Part shown: positions 47,225-62,304 of the stretch, piece by piece | Layout of the letters: every line of letters starts with the position of its first letter | Numbering within the stretch: the stretch's first letter is position 1 | Assembly: GCA_028583405.1 (NCBI GenBank) | Contig: CM053256.1 | Span: forward strand, 16,026,107-16,090,106 | Reading direction: 5' to 3' | DNA from: Pogonophryne albipinna | Lineage: Eukaryota > Chordata > Actinopteri > Perciformes > Artedidraconidae | DNA: 64,000 nt | The notes under the pieces: generated by a model | What the model saw: only the letters and a program-made list of their open reading frames with translations | Told to the model about the DNA's origin: nothing | The model's database searches: none | Position numbers and translations under genes: made by a program

Positions 47225-47583
47225 GTGGATTTTAACACCAGATTAACCAGGAAAGCGTTGCTGCTGTTGGAGGTTAAGGAAAGAAAAACTGTGGAAATCA
47301 CATGGAAGATGTACAGTCACCTATCAAGCAGCTTTAAGACGCAGAGGAGGATTAAGAGACTGTGCATTTTTCTTTTGGAGAAGGTGAAGACTCATCTTAT
47401 AAGGATTTAAACTTCAGGAGCAGCAGTGCCAGGCGGGATGCATTTCAGGCACACTTGGAAATATGAGACACTTTGAGGATTATACAAATGTGTAGTGTGT
47501 CTCTCCACAAGACAACTTTCCAGACAAAAGTCACTGGGACAGCAGGATATTGCATTTGTGATCCTCAGAGGCCCTCCGCATTG
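47225..47583 (+). other. Candidate second exon of an unidentified transcript
   Basis: Preceded by a T/C-rich tract ('cttttctttattcctctggg') and CCTTAG acceptor (47219-47224), and followed by a GTAGGT donor at 47584-47589 (an alternative cut lies four bases on). All frames contain stops except short ones, for example about 33 codons from 47487. It lies on the sox4 strand about 10 kb downstream of its polyadenylation site. Confidence 0.25.
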
Positions 47584-50500
47584 GTAGGTGATATTACTTT
47601 GTTCTGGGATGTGGCACTTGTTCAACCCTTTGATTGCAGGGCTGTCTTGCTCACTTGGAAACAGGACTGACCAGCAAACCCAGATATGAACACAGACATC
47701 GCCTCCATTAATTTCCCAATATGAATAGAATTTTGGTAGAGGCTGCACTTTACGTGGCTTTTTACATTTGTTTTAAGTGCAATTCTGAGCTACATCTTAC
47801 AAATAGCGTCTCTGACATTCCAACATTATTTTCCTCTTACCTGTGTTTTAGACAAACACTCTGTGATTATGTAATTCTCCAGATTCTTATATCATTTCAG
47901 TCACTATCCCAAGAAAACAAGTCAATATCTTTTAGACGTTTGGACAATAATCTGGAATTACATTTTTTTTATGATGACAGCATAGTGTTTTGTAGACTGA
48001 CGCCAAACCAGGATTAATTTACTTAACTAATGACTAACTTATAACTCATATTTCTTGATATACAACACTTTTACATAAACTTATATTTTTTATTTTACAA
48101 TATCAAATCAAATCAAGTTTTATTTATATAGCACATTTCTAAGCGATTTTTGGTCGAGCCAAAGTGCTGTACATATAATAAAAATAGCCTACAGTAGAGA
48201 CACTTTACAGCAAATACAACAGCACAGATTGTTCAGAATATCAGTATGAGAAAAACGACACCCTCTGTCCTTAATATTAATATGAATGAACCTTTCCTGA
48301 ATGTTCTCATATTATATGCAATTAACATGTGTTATACCCAACGTTTCTGTGTAGCTGACTTGACTGATCCAGTGCAGTGTGTTTGGCCTATTAATTTATT
48401 CTTAATCAGTTATTCCATGTTTATTTGATTTGAGATGTAGCAGTTGTATTTATAGTATTTTATGAATAGTGCTCTTAAATGCAATTAGTAGTTTTATTGC
48501 TGAGAATAAACATTATTGCACTGTTGACCTTGTGGTAACCTATCTACATCTGAAAATAAAACAGAAACTTGAACTCCTGTGATGGACAAGTGTTGAGCAG
48601 TTGCGTAAACACAATTTATTAATATTGCCTATTTTCATGCAGCAGTCGATGAAGGCAAGAAAAAGTAACGAGAGATGCATATAAACCTCTTAACCTGTGC
48701 CTATACTTATGCTATAGTGAGTGAGAGAGAGAAAGCAAGACACACTCCTTATCAATGATGTCATTGAGGGCCAATGAGAGCATACGGTGGTACTTGTCGT
48801 CATCCAAGCTCCGCCCCCGGCCTCTGTGCATGGCGGCCCACATGGTCCTGCAGCAGCATCACTCTCTCACCATGCTGTGCTCTGCAGAGAGAAGCAGACA
48901 CACAGAGATGTTGCTCTTGGCTGTGTGCTCTGATTTTAATCTACCATGTCCACTCCGAAATAGCTTGTTTATCTGTAAGCATATGCAAGGAACAACTTGG
49001 GGAGTGGTGGGGAGAGAAAACACTTTTGTTGTTTACATTACAGATTAGACTAGAAAATATCAGGCCTTGAAAAATGTGATGTAAATAAGAATGTGATAAC
49101 ATAACACCCAGGCAGGTGAGGATAAATCATCGCTCAGCCAACTGAGAGAGATGCTTTTTTTATGTGGCTGTAAATTACTGTATGCTTTTATAGGTTTAAT
49201 TATAGAAAGTAAATTGCCTTAACTAAACCCAATAGATCACATTTATAGGGGAAATAGTGTCAGTCTACCTGGTATCTAACAACGGCAGTATCGATGTCAG
49301 CCTAACAACAATTAACCTGCAAGTGTGACCAGAGCTTTCATACTGCAGTTTCTCTCCTCTTCTGCTCTTGTGGCACAGGCTAAGGTCGCCTGGGAATGTG
49401 GGTCAGTCAACACGGTGTCACACAGGTGGGACAGATGTAGGTCAGTGGCAGAGGATGGGTGCTGATGAGTCATCAACAACAGGAAGCAAGGACAGAGGAT
49501 GCAAGAGAGAGATGGAGACATTAATAATAATTGTGATCACATTTTACAGAGTAAAATGGCTGTGAAGCTTTATTTAAGCATAATACACATGTGTATTTTG
49601 GTCTTATTCAGTTCATGTGTAAGTAGATCCAATGTTCCTGCTTTTAACATTAGAGCTCTACACCCCTCCTGCCTTACTATTTACCTACTTTGGATTACAA
49701 GTGTGCACATTCAGTCCAGTACCCAGTTAATGAACTTGTGAGCGAAACAGAAACATCAGGTTAAGCATAACTAATCATTGTGACAGGCCCAGCACTGAGC
49801 TCTTAATAGGCATGGTTTCAGCTACAATACAGTCTGCTCCGCTGTGTGTAGCTTAATTACATTGCTTATCTGTAATGCCATTATCAAGTACAGTGCAGTT
49901 TTCATAACATTTGCCATTTGGTGGACGCTTTGTGAGAGAATGCGTTTTTTATTCATACAGACGTCCCAGTGGGAGTTGAGCCTCTAAACCTAATCCATTG
50001 AGTTACATGGGACAACATTTGCACAGCAATCGGTGGCATCTTCCAGCTCTGAAGTCTCAATATCCCTCTAAGCTGGAATGCTCATTAAAATAGGCAATGG
50101 TTTCACACCATCTCTGTCTCTGCAGCATATGCACAACTAAATCTCTGTCACCATAATCTCTTATCCCATCGGTATTTGCTATTACACTAATATAAAGTAC
50201 TTCATTCTTGTATTTCTGGTGAAGTCTGATTAGCATCACAAAGTATATAACTTTGGAAAGTAGCGCTTTGACATGAATCCTACAGACATTAATGTATTCT
50301 ATAGTCTGCGTAATTCTGACGTTATATATTTTTGTATGCATGGCATGTTCGTGAGCTGGACTGATGTTATGCAAAGAACATTAGGCTAGAGTAAAACATC
50401 AGGCCTAGAATAACTGATCACCACTGTAAGCCTAATTCTCTTAGACATCCTGTGGTCAGCCTCAGGAATGCTATCAGGTTTAGTTCAACCACTCATTACA

Positions 50501-52268
50501 TGTAGCTTGTGGGCATTGCATGAAATAACAATAATGCTTGTATGTGTACAGTAGTTATATTTTCTGCTTCATCAAACAACTAAATGAGAACAAGACCGGT
50601 TAAGGTCCAATCTGTAATACATTTTTAGTAATTTAAACTTGCAGACACATGAAGAGTTGACCCACTACTACTGTATATATAGTATATGTTAACATTGTGC
50701 TTTATTGGATTCATACTTAGTTTTTCCATCTAAAGTGTAATTTCAGATCCTCTGATACAAGCACTGACAGATGGACAAATACATTTGGAGTTGGACTTCA
50801 AAAATAGTACAGCCTTTTAAACAGATTTTCAATGTACTCTGTTTCTTTAGAGGAAAAAAATACTCAATTGATAATGTCTAAAAAAGTTATGATTTTGTTA
50901 GTTTTTCCGACCAGTTGAATTTAGGTTGATGCTCCCTTTGTGCATACCAGAGACTCATTCAGGACTACAATACAGTATTACAGTGCAGTAAAACATTAGG
51001 CCCACCATCCCTAATCGTGACGACAGTCCTGATTCTCTGAGCGACAGGCATTCTGTGGTCATCCCGTTGCAAACTATCAGAGCTTAGTTTAACCACTCAG
51101 CGCCTGTAGCCGCGAGATAAGTTAACGTGCTCTGCTGGCATGCTAATACATACCCGCACTGGGGGGACAGGAATACATTATTTCTTTATGACTGCGCACG
51201 AGGCAGAGCGTTTGAAGGAGGGGAGGGAGAGATAGAGAGAGAACATAGGGAGATGAAGCTGGAAAAAAAGACATGGGGTTAAAAGATGGGCAGGAAAGAA
51301 AGGAGGCAGAAAGAGAGAAGTGAGACAGAAGGAGAGGGGACGGGGAAAGTAGGAAGAAGGACAGGACACATAGTATAATGCTCTATATCTGTCTCTCTTC
51401 AGTTTACAGTAATTTTCTCACCATGACGGAGAGGGTTAGTCATTTTTATTTCTGACTGTGACTGAGTTTTTGAAAAACATAGTCCTCCAGACCCTCCTCA
51501 CTCTTTACAGCCAATAAGACTGGTAACTGAAAAGCTTTTCGGTAATATTGGAATAAATCAGGAGCTCAGGAACAACCTAAGGATTGCTTTTGCAAATAAC
51601 AGCGGATTTATTTTACTGCTGTGTCTTGCAGCCACCATTTTATGACCTTTTGAGGGATTTGTCCTGCTTTGAAATATCCAAATCATGCTGTGAGAAATAG
51701 CTTTGAAGATAACATTAAACAATATTGCAATGACTAAAATGCATCTTTAAACATTTGTAGTACTCTTAGTGCGGAAAGGCAAGGATTTAGATCTCTGAGG
51801 GTAAATGTGGACAGGACTTTGTCATGAAGATTGCTCTTTAGTTATTTTATGTTTGGGTTTAAATGTTAATGTCCTGCTTTGTGCCACATTGCGTGCTTAC
51901 TCTTTTCTGCCAGCTGCACATTTGCCCTCTGGGATGTCAGTGGAGTCAAAACTGAAAGGCAGACAATAGCATGACAAACCAGTTGGAAAACTCATAAGGG
52001 TAGACACCAAATCTAAATTCTCTGGATGGGAGCTTGCATGGTGTGTTGCGCAGCAGGTCAAACTGCCCCTGAAGATATTGCTTTTTTTCTCCTCCTCCCA
52101 TCCCAGGTGTAGATATAGGGACACCATTTCCAATAAGAGCGCTAGCCAGTTGTCGGTCTATTACAGGTCAACTTATTACCTCCATAAATGCACAGCATGT
52201 TGTTGTCTGGGGATGGACTGATAATCCCTCTAAAGACTGAGGTTTTATCAAAGCTAAATCTGCTCCTT
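47584..52268. other. Non-coding DNA with one LINE-tail fragment
   Basis: No gene recognised. A LINE-like tail lies at 48101-48190. 49780-49890 is balanced sequence with TTAATTACATTG and looks possibly regulatory. 51190-51365 is a strong purine tract. Confidence 0.4.
48101..48190 (-). mobile_element. LINE-like 3' tail fragment
   Basis: On the minus strand it ends 'tgctatataaataaaacttg' followed by (ATTTG)n, the same type of end as the L2-like element at 14644. No coding remnant is left. Confidence 0.55.
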
Positions 52269-52298
52269 CACACACACACACACACACACACGCACGCA

Positions 52299-52363
<65 letters not shown>
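52269..52363. repeat. (CA)n microsatellite with (CGCA)n core
   Basis: CA repeats on both sides of about seven CGCA tetramers (52290-52318). Confidence 0.97.
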
Positions 52364-52366
<3 letters not shown>

Positions 52367-53721
52367 CAGAAGATGAGCAGCAACACACAGACGCACATAT
52401 GAAGATTGACTTGTATGGCAGGCAGACAGACACGTGTATAAACCAGGATTTTATCACAGACAAATCTGTTATCGTCTGGTAGTTAGGAGATTAAGACACA
52501 GTGATTTTATAGATACAAACACACACCCCTGTGTCATCAGAGGATAAACACTGGCTTGTATACTGAATGCACAGTACAGTTAAATGATACAAGTACTGCT
52601 GAGCTTTTAATGCTGTGATTTACTGTGCTTTAATACTATGATAAAGTCTCTAGAAATCATTTTGGTGACAGTTTTTATGTGGGCACTTATTCTGTTTTTG
52701 GATTACCATTTCCTTTCATTCACCGTCGGTCCATTATTGTGCCGTCTCATTCTCAGATTTATAGATTGTAAAGGTGGCTCTTTGTTTTGTTCATCTATAT
52801 TGACTATCTTTATGTAAGCTAGTTATCTTTTTTTGCACCTTCTTCCTAATATAAGTGTGAGCATTTAAAAAAAAGCGATGAAACCTTTTCACTCTAGTTC
52901 CCTTTTATGTCTGATATCCTTTGCTATGAGTTTGAAGAGGCGTATCATTTGCATAATGGAATCCTTGAACTTGGTCAGTGGGCAGCTTACCTTTTCAAAA
53001 AGACTTTAATACTTTTAAAATCATAAAATGGTTCCCTATTCCCAAAGCAGGGTTGTTATTCTTCTAGATTGTCTAAAAATGTGTGTAAGCTAGAGCTGAG
53101 ACAGAAGGAAGACGTTTACATCCTTTTCCTACTTGTAAACAAATCTATGATGTGTCATTTTTTCTACATTTCTGGCAGCTAGAAAGTAATGTTTCTCTGC
53201 ATCAGATAGTAACTTGCCTTACCTGTCAGACACAACCCAGTTAAGCTCTAACTAAAGCCTCTTGGCAGCCGTTTTTAGTCTGTAAACTAAAGCCTGTTCC
53301 TTCGAAACTGAAGGCATCCTCTGATTTCCACAGAACGTGTACTATTTTGACAGTAATTATTTAAAATATTTACTTTGCAAGACACAAAAAGATCACATCA
53401 AAATAGGGATAAAAGCACAGGAGAATGTCTGAGAATCTGCAGTGATGTAAAACCATTAGGGAATGCAATAAATGAGCACAAACTGTAATGCTGCTGCCCT
53501 GTAAGTGTCTAACGTTTTTCAGACAATACAAAACAATCCCATATTTTTGTCATTTTTTGTTTAATAAAATCAAGCTTATAATTAGGTTCCCTTTAACAGC
53601 TTGAATAAATACCAAAAACATGTACATAAAGTTGATATTATACTCGCCCAGGAGTATAATGCTAATCCGCGGTAATGTGCCTCAGTCGTTAGAGCTATTT
53701 TCCTAGAGTCTCGTTCAGATA
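52364..53721. other. Non-coding DNA; candidate regulatory stretch 52860-53060
   Basis: No gene recognised. A POU octamer ATTTGCAT lies in 'catttgcataatgg' near 52948, in a balanced stretch that could be regulatory. Confidence 0.35.
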
Positions 53722-54544
53722 TACACTGAACAAAAATATAAACGCAACACTTTTGTTTTTGCTCCCATTTTTCATGAGATGAACTCAAAGATCTAAAACA
53801 TTTTCTATATACACAAAATAACCATTTCTCTCAAATATTGTTCACAAATCTGAAAAAATCTGTGACAGTGAGCACTTCTCCTTTGCTGAGATAATCCATC
53901 CCACCTCACAGGTGTGGCATATCAAGATGCTGATTAGACAGCATGATTATTGCACAGGTGTGCCTTAGGCTGGCCACAATAAAAGGCCACTCTGAAACGT
54001 GCAGTTTTGCTTTATTGGGGGGGTCTGGGGGGGTCCGAAAACCAGTCAGTATCTGGTGTGAGGGGTAGGGTTAGGGTTAGGGTAATGTTGTGAATCGAGT
54101 GGCCCATGGTGGTGGTGGGGTTATGGTATGGGCAGGCGTATGTTATGGACGACGAACACAGGCCACTCGATTCACAACATTACCCTAACCCTAACCCTAC
54201 CCCTCACACCAGATACTGACTGGTTTTCGGACCCCCCCCAGACCCCCCCAATGAAGCAAAACTGCACGTTTCAGAGTGGCCTTTTATTGTGGCCAGCCTA
54301 AGGCACACCTGTGCAATAATCATGCTGTCTAATCAGCATCTTGATATGCCACACCTGTGAGGTGGGATGGATTATCTCGGCAAAGGAGAAGTGCTCACTA
54401 TCACAGATTTTTTCAGATTTGTGAACAATATTTGAGAGAAATGGTTATTTTGTGTATATAGAAAATGTTTTAGATCTTTGAGTTCATCTCATGAAAAATG
54501 GGAGCAAAAACAAAAGTGTTGCGTTTATATTTTTGTTCAGTGTA
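53722..54544. mobile_element. Palindromic Tc1/mariner-like foldback element
   Basis: The 819-bp element (53724-54542) is flanked by TA on both sides (53722-53723, 54543-54544), the Tc1/mariner target. Its arms (53724-54104 and 54161-54542, about 381 bp) are almost perfect inverted copies, starting CACTGAACAAAAATATAAAC, a terminus very common in fish. Only 56 bases (54105-54160) separate them, and these read as a remnant of a Tc1-type transposase. The inner part of each arm includes telomere-like TTAGGG repeats. It is a non-autonomous derivative with most of the transposase lost and one end copied into an inverted repeat. Confidence 0.92.
54103..54160 (+). pseudogene. Tc1/mariner-like transposase remnant
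   Basis: In one + frame the spacer encodes a glycine run followed by VMVWAGVCY, matching the motif around the central part of Tc1/mariner DDE transposases (VMVW). Fewer than 20 codons are left; there is no catalytic triad. It shows the parentage of the palindromic element. Confidence 0.7.
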
Positions 54545-56957
54545 GCTGTCAGATTATAACATTTTAAGCAATATCTTTCTGTGTATTAATATAATGCTGT
54601 GTGCTGTATTGCCACAATTGAGGAGGTGATAGTCAAGCAAGCTAATCCAAAAACATTATCTGGTGTCCTATCTTTATTTAGTTATTTCTTTCCTGCATAA
54701 CACCTTGTCAGGACTGTGCTTGACTAGTGCTGAATCAGATCTGTTTGGATGGAGATATCTTTAAGCTGGATATAGTGTGATACATCCGATTTAGTCTTGT
54801 AACACTAGCTATTATTATCAGATGTTAAACTATCACAGTCTCTGCCTTTGTGGGTATAGTATACACAACTCTTTCTTCCTTTGTTTGCATACAAACAAAT
54901 ATATTTTTAATACAAATATTACAGCGTGGGGTGAATATATCTGCAATCCTCTAACTCATTGCTGTCTCTTTCCAATGAAGAAAAACCTGATCACATTAAG
55001 ACAATCTGAGATCCACCTAACAACAAGCAGACTGAACAACATGGTGGGGGATTTGTTTGAATGTGTTCATACAAGCTCTATTATGACCCCAGTGTCTGTC
55101 TTCAAAATGGCATGCTGTCTTACTGCTTATTTAATACTCGATGAGTATATCCTGCATACTGCCTAACTAAATACCAATTAGGTTTGCCATAACCAGCAGA
55201 CTGTTCACACACATATGTCATAGTTAAATATGACCTGTAAAGTTAAGGTAATACTAACTGTACCTAAACGTCAATCAACATCATTCATAATAATTGTATC
55301 CAACTACTTAAACCTTCTGTCTGGCAATTGGCCATTGGACATTCTGAAGAGCCGCAATGCATTTTGGGTTGGTTTATATATCCAGTAAGCCCACGTCAAA
55401 AATCCATATACTATATAATTCATCACACTTAATATAAGTACGCAATATCTTGATTGCTTCATAACCGATTAATTCATCAACCCTTTAAAACCATTCCCAA
55501 GTAAGGAGAAGCAGCTTTTCTTTCAACAATGACCACCATCCAAATCCCCTTCCCTTCTAAAATGCAAATTTTGCTGACATCATGGTAATTATAATGCTCT
55601 ATGATGATACAATGGCGTAGTCTAGATGACTTCTTTTTCCCATTAATAATCTGCATCAAAGGTCATTCATGTCTGGGAATCTTCATGTACGAGCATGCCA
55701 TTTATATCTATGTGATGGTTAATGTCAAAAGTTGGGTTTCCAGGAGGCAGATTATGCAGCAGACTATGAAAACCTTCCCGTAAAAGTATCTGCACTGACA
55801 CGATTTTCCAGTCCAGTGCGAGGCATAATCTGAGTGCCTGGAAATGGGCTGAATAAACTCAAGTAAATGCCCCTGCTCTCAATAATGTAGTAGTTCCATG
55901 CTGGATACAGCCTTTTTGCTGAATACAGCTGGATACAGGTCCACTTTCGCAACAAACATGGCACAACACAGTCAAGTGGGAGTTTGGATTTAATTTGGGA
56001 GCACTTAAAAAAATGGCCATGCACTTTAAAAAAAGAAATAGACATATAGTTTAGCATGTGGCAAGCTGACTCAATCGTTATGTTCACCTACAGTAATTCC
56101 CCACTAATGTGAGTTTGTACCATTTGTACAGGGTCAGACAAATCAAGATTGCACCTCAAAGCTAAGGCTTTTTTAGACAATATTTTTAATTTAAGGTCTT
56201 TTCATATCAGATCAATGTGTAATCTCTAAATTAATGTGGCTTAATAAGACCACGTCATGCCCTGCTTTTAATTAGTATGCGCTGGCCGTTAGCTATTCTG
56301 TTCTTTGCTGTGGTGCCAGCGCCAGTTCACAAGGTCAAATTCATGGTACTTGTAAATGTCCTTGCTGGATAAAATGACAGTCCGACTAAAACAGTTTGTA
56401 CAGTATGTATGTGTATATTGCTGACAATCTTAGGCGCTGAAATTATAACACATGCATGCCCAGTCCACACACACAGTTCTTTGTATAGCCAGCGGCAACG
56501 TTCACAACACCTCAACATTAAACCAAGACTATTATTAGGACTAACCAGCCAGAGCTGAATCACAGTGGACACACATTCCTTTCCCGACAAGGACAAGGCG
56601 TCATCTTCAGAAGAGAAATAAGTTTACTAAGCGTGAGTCATGCTTTCAATTATGTATTAGCCTGTTAGCATGCACTCTCTGACAGACAGGCAGGGTTAAA
56701 TTTACGATAGCTGTCAGAGGGTAGACTTGCGATTGAAATTTGTTGGCATGTTATCCTTACTCGGAAACAGAAAAATGTAAAGTTAGCTATCTAAAAATAA
56801 AAAACTCACTGTAAACAAGTCGACTTAATCACAAACTGCTTGAGCTACTGCGTGTTACAGTCAGGCTAATAACTCTTCTTTTAGATGGGAGTGGGCCCAT
56901 GTTAAAACCATAATTGGCCTAGAGGGAATTAAAGAATGTTCACATTCAACTTAATTG
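54545..56957. other. Non-coding DNA; candidate regulatory stretch 56160-56360
   Basis: No gene recognised. 56160-56360 has TTTTAATTAG, TTAATGTGG and an AAGGTCA-type half-site (about 56331) in balanced sequence and may be regulatory; untested. Confidence 0.35.
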
Positions 56958-58186
56958 TCCATTAATAGGGGTGTAACGGTACACGTACCCGTACCGAAAT
57001 TATTCGGTACGGGCCCTTCGGTTCGGTACACGTGTGTACCGAAGTGTACCGAACGAATATAACGTTAAACGTAAAAAATTGAGAACGTGAACAACTTCTT
57101 GGAAGTAATCTCAGGTGCTGCGTCGCAGCATTCTGAGTAATTTGCTCCCATTGTGTTCAACGCGTCATAGAGCAAGTCATTTCATTGGACGAGCTGGTCA
57201 GAGGGATGCGTTCAAATGTGGTCAGTAATTTGAGGAACTGTCGAAATGGCGAACGCAGATAAAGTTGAGCTCGAAAATCCTCCAGCATCATTGATGTCTC
57301 CGGTTTGGGAACATTTTGGTTTCGCAGTTACGTACAAGGATGACGGACAAAGACAGGTGGACCGAACCAAAGCTGTTTGTCGGCATTGTTCAACTAAAAT
57401 TGGTTACGCGGCTGGCAATACATCAAACTTGCACACTCATTTGAAAAGGCATCACCCGAACGTGAATATCACCGGTACCAAAAGACTGAAGTGCAAACCC
57501 AACTCCCACTAGCATTTAAGCCTCCACCACTCGCAAAAAGTTCAGACCGAGCCAAAGCTATTACAAACGCCAAATATCCTTATGTTGCCATGTTAGCAAA
57601 GCGCTACCTGGCTGTATCTACTACCTCTGTCCCTAGAGAGGGTGTTCTCCACAGCAGGAGACATTAGTGCCAGCAGATCTGCCCTTTCGGCCAGCAATGT
57701 GGACAAGTTCATTTTTCTTTAAAAAAACATGAAAATACAATGACAAGCAAGTCCTAATGTCAAACTGGCTGCTTAGGTACTAGTACAGTAAAGTTCAAAT
57801 ACAGATTATTTCAGTTAATCGAAAAGCTGCACCTTAATGTTTATTTTATTATATTTTGTATTTATTTGAGTGAATATTCATAGTTTAATAATAATTAAAA
57901 ACCCAAAACTAATAGTTTATGTTTTGTGAGTACTAGTACAGTAAAGTTCAAATACATATTATTTTAGTTCATCGAAATGCTGCACCTTAATGTTTATTTT
58001 ATTATATTTTGTATTTATTTGAGTGAATACATTATTCACAGTTTAATAATAATTTAAAAAAAATATGTTATGTTTTGTGATAATTTTTCTGCTGTACCGA
58101 AAACGTACCGAACCGAACCGTGACCTAAAAACCGAGGTACGTACCGAACCGAAATGTTTGTGAACCGTTACACCCCTATCCATTAA
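56958..58186 (+). mobile_element. Non-autonomous hAT element, copy 2
   Basis: Spans 56966-58178 (1213 bp) between perfect 8-bp duplications TCCATTAA (56958-56965, 58179-58186), with the same TAGGGGTGTAACGGT ends as the element at 29006. The two share GTACCGAA-rich ends, the same deleted transposase and the same 153-bp internal duplication (57777, 57930). They differ by scattered substitutions and small deletions. Orientation is the same in both. Confidence 0.92.
57246..57512 (+). pseudogene. BED-finger / hAT fusion, frameshifted
   Basis: Same protein as at 29290-29778, but a 7-base deletion in the A-rich stretch after about residue 80 shifts the frame, and translation stops after 88 residues. 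A later 2-base deletion would restore the frame, and a further 3-base deletion removes a codon. Here the BED finger keeps both cysteines (C45-R-H-C48), unlike the other copy. A truncated finger-only peptide is possible but speculative. Confidence 0.8.
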
Positions 58187-62067
<3,881 letters not shown>

Positions 62068-62304
62068 TAATAATAATAATAATACATTTAATTTCAAAGC
62101 GCTTTTTCAGGTGCTAAAAGACGCTTTAGAGTGGTGATAAAACAAGATAAAATAGAATACAAATATTAAAACAGCAACATAACAAAATTCAGAAATTAAA
62201 AGCCAGTCTGAAGAGGTGTGTTTTGGTCAGTGTTTTGAACGTGGGGGGGTCGGTGCAGTCTCTGATGTGTTGTGGAAGGGAGTTCCAGAGGGTGCACTCT
62301 AAAA
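62068..62304 (-). mobile_element. L2/CR1-like LINE, 3' end fragment
   Basis: On the minus strand, from about 62305 down, it encodes LWNSLPQHIRD...FKTLTKTHLFRLAF and a stop, the conserved tail after the reverse transcriptase in L2-like LINEs. It ends in a short 3' UTR and an (ATT)n tail (62068-62082). The core enzyme is missing, so it is a 5'-truncated copy of a different subfamily from the one at 14644. Confidence 0.75.
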
